From assembly GCA_944392285.1 (NCBI GenBank), contig CALXWF010000046.1, forward strand, positions 1 through 8,440: 8,440 bases of DNA, read 5' to 3'. A program made the position numbers and the translations under genes. The stretch is from an uncultured Alphaproteobacteria bacterium (lineage in GTDB: Bacteria > Pseudomonadota > Alphaproteobacteria > RF32 > CAG-239). The stretch's first letter is position 1. Every line of letters starts with the position of its first letter. The notes beneath the pieces are model-generated. The model was given only the letters and a program-made list of their open reading frames with translations. It did no database searches and was not told the origin of the DNA. Below are positions 1-6,620 of the stretch, piece by piece.

Positions 1-4
1 TTTT

Positions 5-10
5 TATAAT
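5..10 (+). promoter_or_regulatory. -10 box for the putative structured RNA
   Basis: A perfect TATAAT consensus lies here. With normal spacing it would start transcription at about 17, just before the G+C-rich structured stretch. The -35 region falls outside the window, so only half of the promoter can be judged. TATAAT-like strings are common in AT-rich DNA. Confidence 0.4.
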
Positions 11-16
11 TGTTGA

Positions 17-171
17 GGATGGGCGGATTTTAACCCCCGAGGGAGGGGGTTCACTACAAGGTGCAGGCGGGCGAAAGAACGCCGGTGACCGAAGGTCAGC
101 ACCGCAGAGGCAACTCGAGCGCAGCGAAGAGTAAATCCCTCCTAAGACCACCTTATTTAGGTGGCCTTTTT
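17..171 (+). ncRNA. Putative free-standing structured RNA, family not recognised
   Basis: This stretch is clearly richer in G+C than its flanks and folds by eye into compatible stems. A closing helix pairs 25-30 with 133-138. Inside it are a 7-bp hairpin (32-38 with 45-51), a stem of 60-64 with 99-103 enclosing two hairpins (70-73 with 80-83, and 87-90 with 94-97), and a small hairpin (113-116 with 129-132). An intrinsic terminator closes the unit at 148-171 and a TATAAT box precedes it. The next gene is on the opposite strand, so this is not the leader of a downstream gene. The roughly 155-nt length would suit a housekeeping RNA such as 6S. However, I see no SRP RNA apical motif, RNase P core, tmRNA T-arm/CCA end or riboswitch core that I can name. 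The structure is seen; transcription and function are inferred. It could also be an intergenic repeat element rather than a gene. Confidence 0.45.
148..171 (+). terminator. Intrinsic terminator of the putative RNA
   Basis: A 6-bp stem (148-153, CCACCT, with 159-164, AGGTGG) has a 5-base loop. It is followed after two bases by a run of five T (167-171), so it is oriented to stop rightward transcription. Confidence 0.7.
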
Positions 172-302
172 AATTGGCTCCTGAGCCGTTTCAAGCGTCG
201 CTGATGCTCGCTTTTAATGGACGGGATTATTTGCTTGAGTGTCTTTTATAATCAGATTCTAAACCGTTCAGACGGTGTGGTGCTTGTCTTTATGGGGGTA
301 TA
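172..302. other. Non-coding stretch with small hairpins
   Basis: No protein gene is supported here. Visible structures are a short palindrome, GGCTC-CT-GAGCC (about 177-188), an AAGCG/CGCTT inverted pair (193-197 with 209-213) followed by T residues, a TATAAT box at 247-252 and a 5-bp hairpin (263-267 with 272-276). The TATAAT box, the hairpin and the terminator after 303 could form a short transcript of about 85 nt. No good -35 box stands at the right distance, so I do not annotate it as a gene. Confidence 0.4.
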
Positions 303-345
303 AATAAAAAAAAGCACCTTGTTTTTTTAAGGTGCTTTGTTTTTT
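303..345. terminator. Strong bidirectional intrinsic terminator
   Basis: A perfect 10-bp stem (311-320, AAAGCACCTT, with 329-338, AAGGTGCTTT) encloses an 8-base loop. A T-run follows on the plus strand (340-345) and an A-run precedes it (303-310 region), which reads as a T-run on the minus strand. It begins immediately after the stop codon of the minus-strand 114-residue gene and is its evident terminator. It would also stop rightward transcription coming from the non-coding region. Confidence 0.85.
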
Positions 346-346
346 G

Positions 347-691
347 TTATGACTTTCTTTTGATGAAGTCATCTAAAATTTTTGAAAACCCGCGGTCAAA
401 TGCCTGTGACAATGATATAACGGCGTCCGGGCAGTCGGGGTATAGTTGTTCAACCTCTTTTTGGTGAACGGTTTTTAGCGTCTCTAAATCGACATCTTTT
501 TCCATAAGTTGTTGCATGTTAAAAGTGAAAAGTTTCAAAGCATCTATTTCTTCCAAGTCACTCGCGGATTTGCGCGGTTTGATTTGGAGTTGCAACATTC
601 TTGTATCGGCAAGGTCAATTTGATGTGCTAAAAACCTTTTGTAATCTTCGGCATTCTTAGCCAAAGACGGGTAAAAATCTTTTTTTTCCAT
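347..691 (-). CDS. Hypothetical protein, 114 residues
   Basis: I do not recognise this protein. It has no signal peptide and no membrane segment. It is rich in charged residues and looks mainly helical, with Glu/Lys/Leu-rich stretches at about 9-35 and 46-82, so a small cytosolic, possibly dimerising, protein is likely. It has a single Cys (residue 87, in a YPDCPD stretch that breaks the helices) and a basic C-terminus (KRKS). The ATG at 691 is the only reasonable start. The upstream sequence is almost pure A/T with no clear Shine-Dalgarno, and a TATAAT box about 18 bases upstream implies a very short leader. The gene is transcribed away from the macAB operon and ends directly at a strong terminator. 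A coding origin is favoured by this terminator placement and by the composition. Any regulatory link to the efflux operon is speculation from the divergent arrangement alone. Confidence 0.75.
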   Translation of the reverse strand: MEKKDFYPSLAKNAEDYKRFLAHQIDLADTRMLQLQIKPRKSASDLEEIDALKLFTFNMQQLMEKDVDLETLKTVHQKEVEQLYPDCPDAVISLSQAFDRGFSKILDDFIKRKS

Positions 692-708
692 AATAATTTA
701 TTTTTAAA

Positions 709-714
709 ATTATA
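709..714 (-). promoter_or_regulatory. -10 box for the 114-residue gene
   Basis: Read on the minus strand this is a perfect TATAAT, with a predicted transcription start near 702, about 11 bases before the ATG at 691. No convincing -35 box sits at 16-18 bases. A TTGAGT at 742-737 (minus strand) is 22 bases away, which is too far for a standard sigma-70 promoter. Confidence 0.35.
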
Positions 715-778
715 CAATATTATGAAAGTATATTAGACTCAATATTACTAATCGGTCAAGTATAAAAAAATGAACTTT

Positions 779-806
779 TTGCTCTGTAGTTTCGTTTATT
801 TATTAT
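779..806 (+). promoter_or_regulatory. Candidate promoter of the macAB-OMF operon
   Basis: A weak -35 (TTGCTC, 779-784) is separated by 16 bases from a -10 (TATTAT, 801-806), predicting a start near 813 and a leader of about 30 bases before macA. The surrounding 692-842 region is very AT-rich, so other -10 choices exist, for example TATAAA at 761-766. A short inverted pair, ATTAG (732-736) and CTAAT (748-752), lies upstream and could be an operator, but it is only 5 bp per arm. Confidence 0.35.
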
Positions 807-842
807 GTAAGGTTTAATTTTGAAATATAGAGTTGTTTTGAG

Positions 843-2024
843 ATGTCAGAATTTCTTAAAAAAAATAAAAAGTTTTTAGTTTTTTTTCTGGGGCTTATTT
901 TGCTCGGGGGTGGGGCGGCAGGTTTTGGCTCTTCGGCTGATGATGTGTCTTATATTACAGATACCGTCAAACGCCAGAATGTGCAAAAGGTGGTTAATGC
1001 CACGGGAGAAGTTCGCGCCATTGAATTGGTTACAGTTGGTGCACAGGTTTCCGGCGAGATTGAAAAGCTCTATGTCTCCATTGGTCAAAATGTGAAAAAA
1101 GGCGACCTTATTGCCGAAATTGATTCTACCACTCAGCAAAACGAAGTGTATATCAACAAGGCCAGATTGGAGAGTTATAATGCCCAACTGAATGCTGCTC
1201 AGGTTTCCTTAAAAGTTGCCGAAAAACAGTATAAACGTATGCAAAGCTTAAAAAAGAAAAATGCTGCCTCAGATGAAGACCTAGAAAATGCCGAAGATGC
1301 TTATGAAACGGCGAAGTCTAAAGTTACCGAGTTGGAATCTACCATTAAGGAAACCGAAATTTCTTTAAGCACGGCTGAAACAAATTTGGGTTATACCAAA
1401 ATCACCGCGCCTTTGGACGGCACCATCGTATCTGTTCCCGTTAAGCAAGGACAAACGATTAATGCTGCTATGGATACTCCGGCGATCGTTCAAATTGCCG
1501 ACCTTTCGCAAATGGAAATTTTGATTGAAATCTCTGAAGGCGACATCAGCAACATTAAACCAGGTGTTAAAGTTACCTACTCTATTCTGGCAGATTTAAA
1601 CGATGTTTATGAAACAACTTTGCGTTCCATTGACCCCGGTTTAACGCTTTTGACAAATAATGAATATACCGAAGTTGTGGAATCAAGCGAGGCGATTTAT
1701 TACTACGGACGTTTAATTGTTCCAAACCCTGAAGGCAAGCTCAGAATCGGTATGACAACACAAAATGTGATTTATGTTGAAAGTGCTGAAAATGTTCTGA
1801 CTGTTCCGGTTACCGCCATTAAAAACAACAATGGGCAAAAATATGTTGATGTGCTTACGCCTAAGGGGGTTCAACAACGTACAATTATTACCGGTGTTTC
1901 CGATGGCTTGAACGTTGAGGTTAAACAAGGTGTTGTTGAAGGTGATGAGATTGTATTGGCACAAATGTCTTCCGCCGAAATCTCAAATAAACTCTCCAAT
2001 GTCAGAGGCCCGAGAGGATTTTAG
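843..2024 (+). CDS. macA: MacA-like periplasmic adaptor of a tripartite efflux pump
   Basis: This is the membrane-fusion protein that links the inner-membrane ATPase MacB to the outer-membrane duct and stimulates MacB's ATPase. At 393 residues it is close to E. coli MacA. A lysine-rich start is followed by one membrane anchor (about 10-29), leaving the rest in the periplasm. Residues 54-95 form the first half of the lipoyl/barrel-sandwich domain (TGEVRAIELVTVGAQVSGEI). Residues 97-182 are a charged alpha-helical coiled-coil hairpin that would contact the duct. The second lipoyl half follows (TKITAPLDGTIVSVPVKQGQT, about 185-205). The GQT Gln matches, by my recollection, the gating-ring Gln of MacA. 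The beta-barrel and membrane-proximal domains follow, including the typical YYYGRLIVPNPEGKLRIGMT (286-305). The ATG at 843 is the only in-frame start, with a stop just upstream at 828, but the Shine-Dalgarno is weak. It is first gene of the operon, two bases before macB. Confidence 0.92.
   Translation: MSEFLKKNKKFLVFFLGLILLGGGAAGFGSSADDVSYITDTVKRQNVQKVVNATGEVRAIELVTVGAQVSGEIEKLYVSIGQNVKKGDLIAEIDSTTQQNEVYINKARLESYNAQLNAAQVSLKVAEKQYKRMQSLKKKNAASDEDLENAEDAYETAKSKVTELESTIKETEISLSTAETNLGYTKITAPLDGTIVSVPVKQGQTINAAMDTPAIVQIADLSQMEILIEISEGDISNIKPGVKVTYSILADLNDVYETTLRSIDPGLTLLTNNEYTEVVESSEAIYYYGRLIVPNPEGKLRIGMTTQNVIYVESAENVLTVPVTAIKNNNGQKYVDVLTPKGVQQRTIITGVSDGLNVEVKQGVVEGDEIVLAQMSSAEISNKLSNVRGPRGF
2013..2018 (+). 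promoter_or_regulatory. Ribosome binding site of macB
   Basis: AGAGGA lies inside the last codons of macA, 8 bases before the macB ATG at 2027. It is better than the sites of the genes on either side and fixes the macB start. Confidence 0.7.
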
Positions 2025-2026
2025 CC

Positions 2027-3970
2027 ATGGATAACATTATTGAACTGAAAAATATTCATAAATATTTCGGTAGTGAAAAGAATCGGGTTCATGTCCTTAA
2101 GGGAATCAATTTGGAGATTCAAAAAGGCGATTTTGTCGCGATTATCGGACAATCCGGTTCCGGAAAATCTACCATGATGAATATTATCGGTTGTTTGGAT
2201 GTTCCGACTAACGGTTCTTACAAGATTAATGGTGTTGAAGTAGGCAAAATGGGCAAAGACCAATTAGCTGAACTTCGTTGCAAGACTTTCGGTTTTATCT
2301 TTCAGCGTTACAATTTGTTAAGCAGCTTAAATGCTACGGAAAATGCCGCCCTGCCGGCAATCTATTTGGGTTTAAATGCCGATGACAGAAACGCCCGCTC
2401 GGTTGAGCTCCTAAAAAAACTTGACTTAGGCACCAAGCTTAGCAACAAACCTAATGAACTTTCCGGTGGTCAGCAACAACGTGTGAGTATTGCCCGCGCT
2501 TTGATGAACGGCGGTGAGATTATCTTAGCTGATGAACCGACCGGTGCTTTGGACTCCAAAAGCGGCGAGATGGTTATGGAAATTATTAAGAACTTGCACA
2601 AGCAAGGACATACGGTCATTTTGGTTACGCACGACAGCCATATCGCCGAACAAGCCAGCCGTATTATTGAAATTAAAGACGGTGAAATTGTCTCCGATAT
2701 TCGCAAAGCCGATGATTTTTACGAGCTCAAAGACAAGGTTAAGAATATTAAACGCAGCAAGCTTGATGCTTTCAAATATAGTTTTCAGGAATCGCTTAAA
2801 ATGTCTTTGCACGCTATTTTGGCTAATAAAATGCGCTCGCTGCTCACGATGCTCGGTATCATCATCGGTATTGCCTCTGTGGTTTCGGTGGTGGCATTGG
2901 GTAATGCTTCGCAAGCCAAAATTTTGGAAAAAATCAGTTCTATGGGAACAAATACCATTGATATTATGCCGGGTACGGGTTTCGGTGATATGCGTTCGGG
3001 AAAAGTTAAGACCTTAAAAGTCAGTGATTCAGATTATCTTGCCAAGCAAAGTTTTATTGACAGCTCAACACCGAGTGTTTCTGCCAGCGGAACTTTGGTT
3101 TATGAAAATTATTCCCTCACGGCGCAACTCAGCGGTGTCGGCGCGTCCTTTTTTGATGTTAAAGGGCGCAAAATTGCGCAAGGACGCATCTTTACGCAAG
3201 ATGAAGTGAATAACATCGCTTCCGTTGTCGTCATTGATAACAACACGCTTAAAGAAATGTTTTCTGACACACCGAATCCTATCGGCAAAATTATCATCTT
3301 CAACAAAAAGCCATTGAAAGTTATCGGGGTTACGGAAGAAGACAACAACCCCGGACCGATGTCTGATTCGATGAATATTTGGGTGCCTTATACAACCGCA
3401 ATGTATAAAATTAACGGCAGCACGGATATTAATTCCATCACGGTCAAGATCTCAGATAAGGTCAATTCGCAAGTTGCCGAATCCAGCATTGAGCATATTT
3501 TGACTTCTTTACACGGCAAAAAAGACTTCTTTATGCGCAACAGCGATAGTATTAAACAAACGATTGAGAGCACCACAAATACGATGAAACTCCTTATAGC
3601 CAGCATTGCGGTCATCTCCTTGATTGTGGGGGGTATCGGCGTCATGAATATTATGTTGGTTTCGGTTACGGAAAGAACCAAAGAGATTGGTATTCGTATG
3701 GCTATCGGTGCCAAACAGGCGGATATTTTGCAACAGTTTTTAATTGAGGCTATTTTAATCTGTTTGGTCGGCGGCTTTCTGGGGGTTACGCTCTCCATGC
3801 TTATCGGTTTCGGATTTAATACTTTTTCCGAAAACTTCGGAATGATTTTTTCAACCGCATCCATCGTATTGGCTTTGGTTTGCTCTACGGCAATCGGCAT
3901 TATCTTCGGTTATATGCCGGCGAAAAATGCTTCAAACCTTAACCCGATTGATGCTTTGGCGAGTGAATGA
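2027..3970 (+). CDS. macB: MacB-type ABC transporter, ATPase fused to permease
   Basis: This inner-membrane ATP-driven pump subunit acts as a mechanotransmitter. It passes substrates from the periplasm through the MacA adaptor and outer-membrane duct rather than across the inner membrane. Its 647 residues match the usual MacB length of about 650. The N-terminal nucleotide-binding domain (about 1-230) is intact: Walker A GQSGSGKST (41-49), Q-loop Gln93, signature LSGGQQ (145-150), Walker B IILADEPTGALD (165-176) with catalytic Glu170, and H-loop His202. A linker leads to the first membrane helix (about 272-292), a large periplasmic domain (about 293-520), then three more helices (about 521-545, 568-590 and 610-630). 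The FtsX-type permease block GGIGVMNIMLVSVTERTKEI (535-554) is present. Family substrates include macrolides, siderophores, lipopeptides and heat-stable toxin, and the sequence does not say which applies here. It is translationally linked to both neighbours. Confidence 0.95.
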   Translation: MDNIIELKNIHKYFGSEKNRVHVLKGINLEIQKGDFVAIIGQSGSGKSTMMNIIGCLDVPTNGSYKINGVEVGKMGKDQLAELRCKTFGFIFQRYNLLSSLNATENAALPAIYLGLNADDRNARSVELLKKLDLGTKLSNKPNELSGGQQQRVSIARALMNGGEIILADEPTGALDSKSGEMVMEIIKNLHKQGHTVILVTHDSHIAEQASRIIEIKDGEIVSDIRKADDFYELKDKVKNIKRSKLDAFKYSFQESLKMSLHAILANKMRSLLTMLGIIIGIASVVSVVALGNASQAKILEKISSMGTNTIDIMPGTGFGDMRSGKVKTLKVSDSDYLAKQSFIDSSTPSVSASGTLVYENYSLTAQLSGVGASFFDVKGRKIAQGRIFTQDEVNNIASVVVIDNNTLKEMFSDTPNPIGKIIIFNKKPLKVIGVTEEDNNPGPMSDSMNIWVPYTTAMYKINGSTDINSITVKISDKVNSQVAESSIEHILTSLHGKKDFFMRNSDSIKQTIESTTNTMKLLIASIAVISLIVGGIGVMNIMLVSVTERTKEIGIRMAIGAKQADILQQFLIEAILICLVGGFLGVTLSMLIGFGFNTFSENFGMIFSTASIVLALVCSTAIGIIFGYMPAKNASNLNPIDALASE

Positions 3971-3971
3971 T

Positions 3972-5333
3972 ATGAAAAAGAATCTGACATATATATCTTT
4001 GTTTTGCGGAGCTTTGTTGCTGAGCGGTTGCGCGACTATCGGCGCTATGCCGACAGATGTTGCTTCAGAGCTTAATTATACCGCAGAGATAAAGGAAAAA
4101 TATAAGGCAAACGAAAATTGGTGGACGCAATATAACAACGCCGAGCTCAATCGCTTGGTAGATTTGGCCTTGACAAATAATCCCGATTATCTGAAAGCCG
4201 CCATTAATATTAACAAAGAACTATATAATTTGAATCTGGCTACCTCAGACCTCTTTCCCACATTTTCCGGCGGAATGAATGCTTCTGGACAACGACAAAT
4301 CAGCACAAGCGATAATTTTGCCAGCAATTTTTCCGGCGAAACGGGCTTGAGCTATGAAGTGGATTTGTATGGAAAAATCCGCGATTTGCAAGATGCACAA
4401 AAATTTGAATATGAAGCAACCATTATGGATAAAGAAAGTGCTCGTTTGAGCCTGATTAACAGTGTGGTTGATTTATATTTTAATCTGGAATATCTGCAAA
4501 ACAGCAAGGATGTTACCCAAAAAAATATTGATAATTATGAAGAGATTTTGGCAATTACCGAAGCAAAGTATAAAAGCGGCAAAATTGATAATCTGGAATA
4601 TTTGCAAACCAAACAAAGCTTGTTATCCGAACAAAATCGGCTCTTGGAGATTGAGACGCAGTTCAAAGAAATGGAAACCAGCCTGAAAAATATTTTGAAT
4701 CTTCGTCAGGAAGAGGCGCTTAACATTCAGTTAGGCAATATCTTGTTGCAAGAAAACCTCGGTGTTAATCTTGATGTTCCGGTTGCCGTCTTGGCTAATC
4801 GTCCGGACTTGCTTGCCAGCCAATATCGCTTGGAAAAAGCATTTAAAAATCTGCAAGCCGAGAACAAAAACTGGTATCCGAATGTGTCCTTAAACGGCTT
4901 GCTCGGAACATCTTCCGACAAGGCTCGCACAACTTTTGATTTTCCTTATCTGCTCGGCAGCGTATCCGTTGATTTGCCGTTTCTAGACTGGAACAGAGTT
5001 GAAAACAAAGTTAAAATCTCTGAAGCTGATTATGAAATCACAGCCATTGATTTTAAGGATACTCTAAACCAGGCCGTCAATGAAGTGGCTTATTATTCCG
5101 CGGCTTATGGCTATGCCAATAATATTTTGGAAAACACGCAAAAGAACTATCAAAATTCGCAGCAAATTACCAAATATTATCAAGAACGCTATAATACAGG
5201 TAAAGTGGAGTTTAAAGACTATTTGGAAGCTGTTTATACCGAAAACTCTTTGCGTAAAGACCTTATCTTGCAAAAATATCAGACCATTAAATATGAAAAC
5301 TATGTCTATAAAGCCATGGCCGGAAAATATTAG
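3972..5333 (+). CDS. NodT/TolC-family outer-membrane efflux lipoprotein
   Basis: This is the outer-membrane duct that completes the MacAB tripartite pump. I place the start at the ATG at 3972, one base after the macB stop. It gives a 453-residue precursor with a short basic N-terminus, a hydrophobic core and a lipobox LLSGC with acylated Cys20. An in-frame start at 3927 would lie inside macB and bury this signal. Family hallmarks of the two OEP repeats are present: WWTQYNNAELNRLVDLALTN (50-69), YEVDLYGKIRD (128-138), long charged alpha-helical barrel segments (about 140-245 and 340-450), ANRPDL (275-280), and the second-repeat strands around FPYLLGSVSVDLPFLDW (324-340). In E. coli the duct gene tolC lies away from macAB, so a dedicated duct in the operon suggests a self-contained pump. 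Its stop codon touches that of the convergent gene, leaving no room for a separate terminator. Confidence 0.92.
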   Translation: MKKNLTYISLFCGALLLSGCATIGAMPTDVASELNYTAEIKEKYKANENWWTQYNNAELNRLVDLALTNNPDYLKAAININKELYNLNLATSDLFPTFSGGMNASGQRQISTSDNFASNFSGETGLSYEVDLYGKIRDLQDAQKFEYEATIMDKESARLSLINSVVDLYFNLEYLQNSKDVTQKNIDNYEEILAITEAKYKSGKIDNLEYLQTKQSLLSEQNRLLEIETQFKEMETSLKNILNLRQEEALNIQLGNILLQENLGVNLDVPVAVLANRPDLLASQYRLEKAFKNLQAENKNWYPNVSLNGLLGTSSDKARTTFDFPYLLGSVSVDLPFLDWNRVENKVKISEADYEITAIDFKDTLNQAVNEVAYYSAAYGYANNILENTQKNYQNSQQITKYYQERYNTGKVEFKDYLEAVYTENSLRKDLILQKYQTIKYENYVYKAMAGKY

Positions 5334-6443
5334 CTAATTTGCGGTTCTTTGCAGGTCTATGGTGACAAATTCTGATTTGGTGCCGGTCTTGAACCTTATG
5401 GCCCAGTCAGATAAGCCTGATGTGACGATAAAATCGGTTTTATCTTTTTGTATGTGGCCGTAAGTATGGTCATTGGCGCCTATCCATTCACCGACTTTGT
5501 TTAGCGGCCAAAGCTGGCCGCCGTGCGTGTGGCCGGATAAAACCAGGTCTACCCCGCTTGCTGCTTGGGCCTTATAGTCGTTGGGTTGGTGGTCAAGGAC
5601 AATCATATATTTTTCTTTATCCAAATCGGCGGTTATTTCCGGCATGTTTTGACGCGGGTTGCGACGCAGATTTTCTGAAGCATCTTTGCGGCCGATAACG
5701 TAAAAATCCGGCCTTGGCATTTTAATCTCGTCTTCAAGAATGATGATGTTGTTTTTTTGCAGTTCCTCGGCCAAATCTTGGGCGGTAAAGCCTCTGATGG
5801 CCGGATTGTGATAACCTTTGTCGTGGTTGCCGAAAGTGTAATAAACACCATAGCGCGGCGAAAGTCGACCGAGCGCACGGCAGGCGGCAATCATCTCTTC
5901 TTTGGTGGTGGAATCGTCTACAAAATCTCCGACAATGAAAATAATATCGGGTTTTTGCTGTTCTAAAAAAGCCAAATGTTTGGCAAAGCCTTCGGCATCA
6001 AAGGTGGTGCCAATATGTGAGTCGGCAAAAAAAGCCAGCCTTAAGGGCGCTATCTGTTTGTCGGTTTGGAGTTGGTAGGCGGTGTGGTATATGCGGTGGT
6101 TTTGATACCAGCCGAAACTTAAGCTCAAAAGAGTTAAAATAACGGCAGAAATGGCGGCATAATCAGCTTTAAATACACTGTTCAATCGGTGTAAAATCAA
6201 TTTGCTCAACAGCCAAAAAACAGCCAAGTACAGCAGGCAGATGACAGCGTTCATTAAATTAAGCCAGAGGCTTATGAGGGCAAAAAAAGCTAAGGCCAAG
6301 AAAAAGGCTATGGCTTTTTGCCTGTTTTGCAAGGCAGACAGCCTTTGTATGAGGGTGGTTTGCGCTAAGCATAAACTTACGTATAGCAATGCGCTTAAAC
6401 TTAAACCAACCGTAATTACCAAAAGAATGTACCACATCAGCAT
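5334..6443 (-). CDS. Membrane-anchored metallophosphoesterase (YkuE/YaeI-like)
   Basis: This is a calcineurin-like phosphoesterase domain behind an integral membrane N-terminus (369 residues). About four hydrophobic helices (roughly 3-25, 44-60, 62-84 and 94-113) precede the catalytic domain (134-369). All metal-binding motifs are present: FADSHIG (Asp141, His143), VGDFVDD (Asp173), GNHD (Asn206, His207), LDHQP (His285) and GHTHGGQ (His305, His307), so a two-metal active enzyme is expected. Relatives are described as phosphodiesterases, and in this superfamily the chlamydial enzyme LpxG hydrolyses UDP-diacylglucosamine. A lipid or cell-envelope substrate is therefore plausible but not shown. 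The ATG at 6443 has a good Shine-Dalgarno (AAGGA, 9-base spacing), whereas the Met two codons later is too far from it. The gene has its own promoter and is convergent with the efflux operon, so a functional link is not implied. Confidence 0.9.
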   Translation of the reverse strand: MLMWYILLVITVGLSLSALLYVSLCLAQTTLIQRLSALQNRQKAIAFFLALAFFALISLWLNLMNAVICLLYLAVFWLLSKLILHRLNSVFKADYAAISAVILTLLSLSFGWYQNHRIYHTAYQLQTDKQIAPLRLAFFADSHIGTTFDAEGFAKHLAFLEQQKPDIIFIVGDFVDDSTTKEEMIAACRALGRLSPRYGVYYTFGNHDKGYHNPAIRGFTAQDLAEELQKNNIIILEDEIKMPRPDFYVIGRKDASENLRRNPRQNMPEITADLDKEKYMIVLDHQPNDYKAQAASGVDLVLSGHTHGGQLWPLNKVGEWIGANDHTYGHIQKDKTDFIVTSGLSDWAIRFKTGTKSEFVTIDLQRTAN

Positions 6444-6452
6444 TTTTGTTTT

Positions 6453-6457
6453 TCCTT
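6453..6457 (-). promoter_or_regulatory. Ribosome binding site of the phosphoesterase gene
   Basis: AAGGA on the minus strand, 9 bases before the ATG at 6443. It decides between two nearby in-frame ATG codons in favour of the first. Confidence 0.65.
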
Positions 6458-6477
6458 ATTTTGCAGTTATGGTTAAG

Positions 6478-6506
6478 ATTAGCATTTAGAGGGAACTCTA
6501 AGTCAA
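6478..6506 (-). promoter_or_regulatory. Sigma-70-type promoter of the phosphoesterase gene
   Basis: On the minus strand, TTGACT (6506-6501) is followed after exactly 17 bases by GCTAAT (6483-6478). This predicts a start near 6471 and a leader of about 28 bases that contains the AAGGA ribosome site. The -35 is strong and the -10 matches in its last four bases. Confidence 0.55.
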
Positions 6507-6511
6507 GAGTT
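6494..6511. promoter_or_regulatory. Inverted repeat over the -35 box, possible operator
   Basis: AACTCT (6494-6499) and AGAGTT (6506-6511) form a perfect 6-bp inverted pair with a 6-base spacer. It overlaps the -35 element of the leftward promoter. A repressor site is one reading, but short inverted pairs also arise by chance in AT-rich DNA. Confidence 0.25.
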
Positions 6512-6548
6512 TTGTTTGATATGAAAAAATTTTTTTAATCAAAATGTT

Positions 6549-6575
6549 TTGACAAAATTGTGGAAATAGTATAAG
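6549..6575 (+). promoter_or_regulatory. Sigma-70-type promoter of the 224-residue gene
   Basis: A perfect TTGACA (6549-6554) is followed after 15 bases by TATAAG (6570-6575). The spacer is slightly short. Transcription would start near 6582, giving a leader of about 39 bases before the ATG at 6621. This start also argues against translation from the TTG at 6579. Confidence 0.6.
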
Positions 6576-6620
6576 CCTTTGTTACTAATAAATATTATTA
6601 ACATTAAAAAAAAGAGTTTT

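Noticed and set aside
130..152. T-arm-like sequence suggesting a tRNA or tmRNA end
   Set aside because: AAATCCCTCC followed later by CCACC recalls a tRNA 3' half, but there is no GGTTCRA loop, no matching acceptor stem and no anticodon arm. The CCACC belongs to the terminator stem.
61..204. A 47-codon GTG-started plus-strand reading frame through the structured left end
   Set aside because: It runs through the RNA-like stems and straight across the intrinsic terminator, has no ribosome site and has a biased Arg/Ser-rich product. It is best explained as a chance frame in a non-coding region.
155..250. A minus-strand open stretch of about 30 codons with a basic product
   Set aside because: It has no start codon, is bounded by an upstream in-frame stop and shares its end with the terminator hairpin. 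There is not enough for a gene or a defined pseudogene.
3388..3900. Long minus-strand open frame (170 residues) inside macB
   Set aside because: It is antisense to the conserved permease region of macB, whose protein is clearly real, and its composition is that of a shadow frame.
3927..3971. Earlier in-frame start for the outer-membrane lipoprotein
   Set aside because: It would overlap macB and put 15 extra residues before a textbook lipoprotein signal peptide. The ATG at 3972 fits both the signal and the operon spacing.
6579..6620. TTG start for the 224-residue protein
   Set aside because: It lies at or before the predicted transcription start (about 6582) and would add an AT-derived Ile/Lys-rich extension. 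The ATG at 6621 is preferred.
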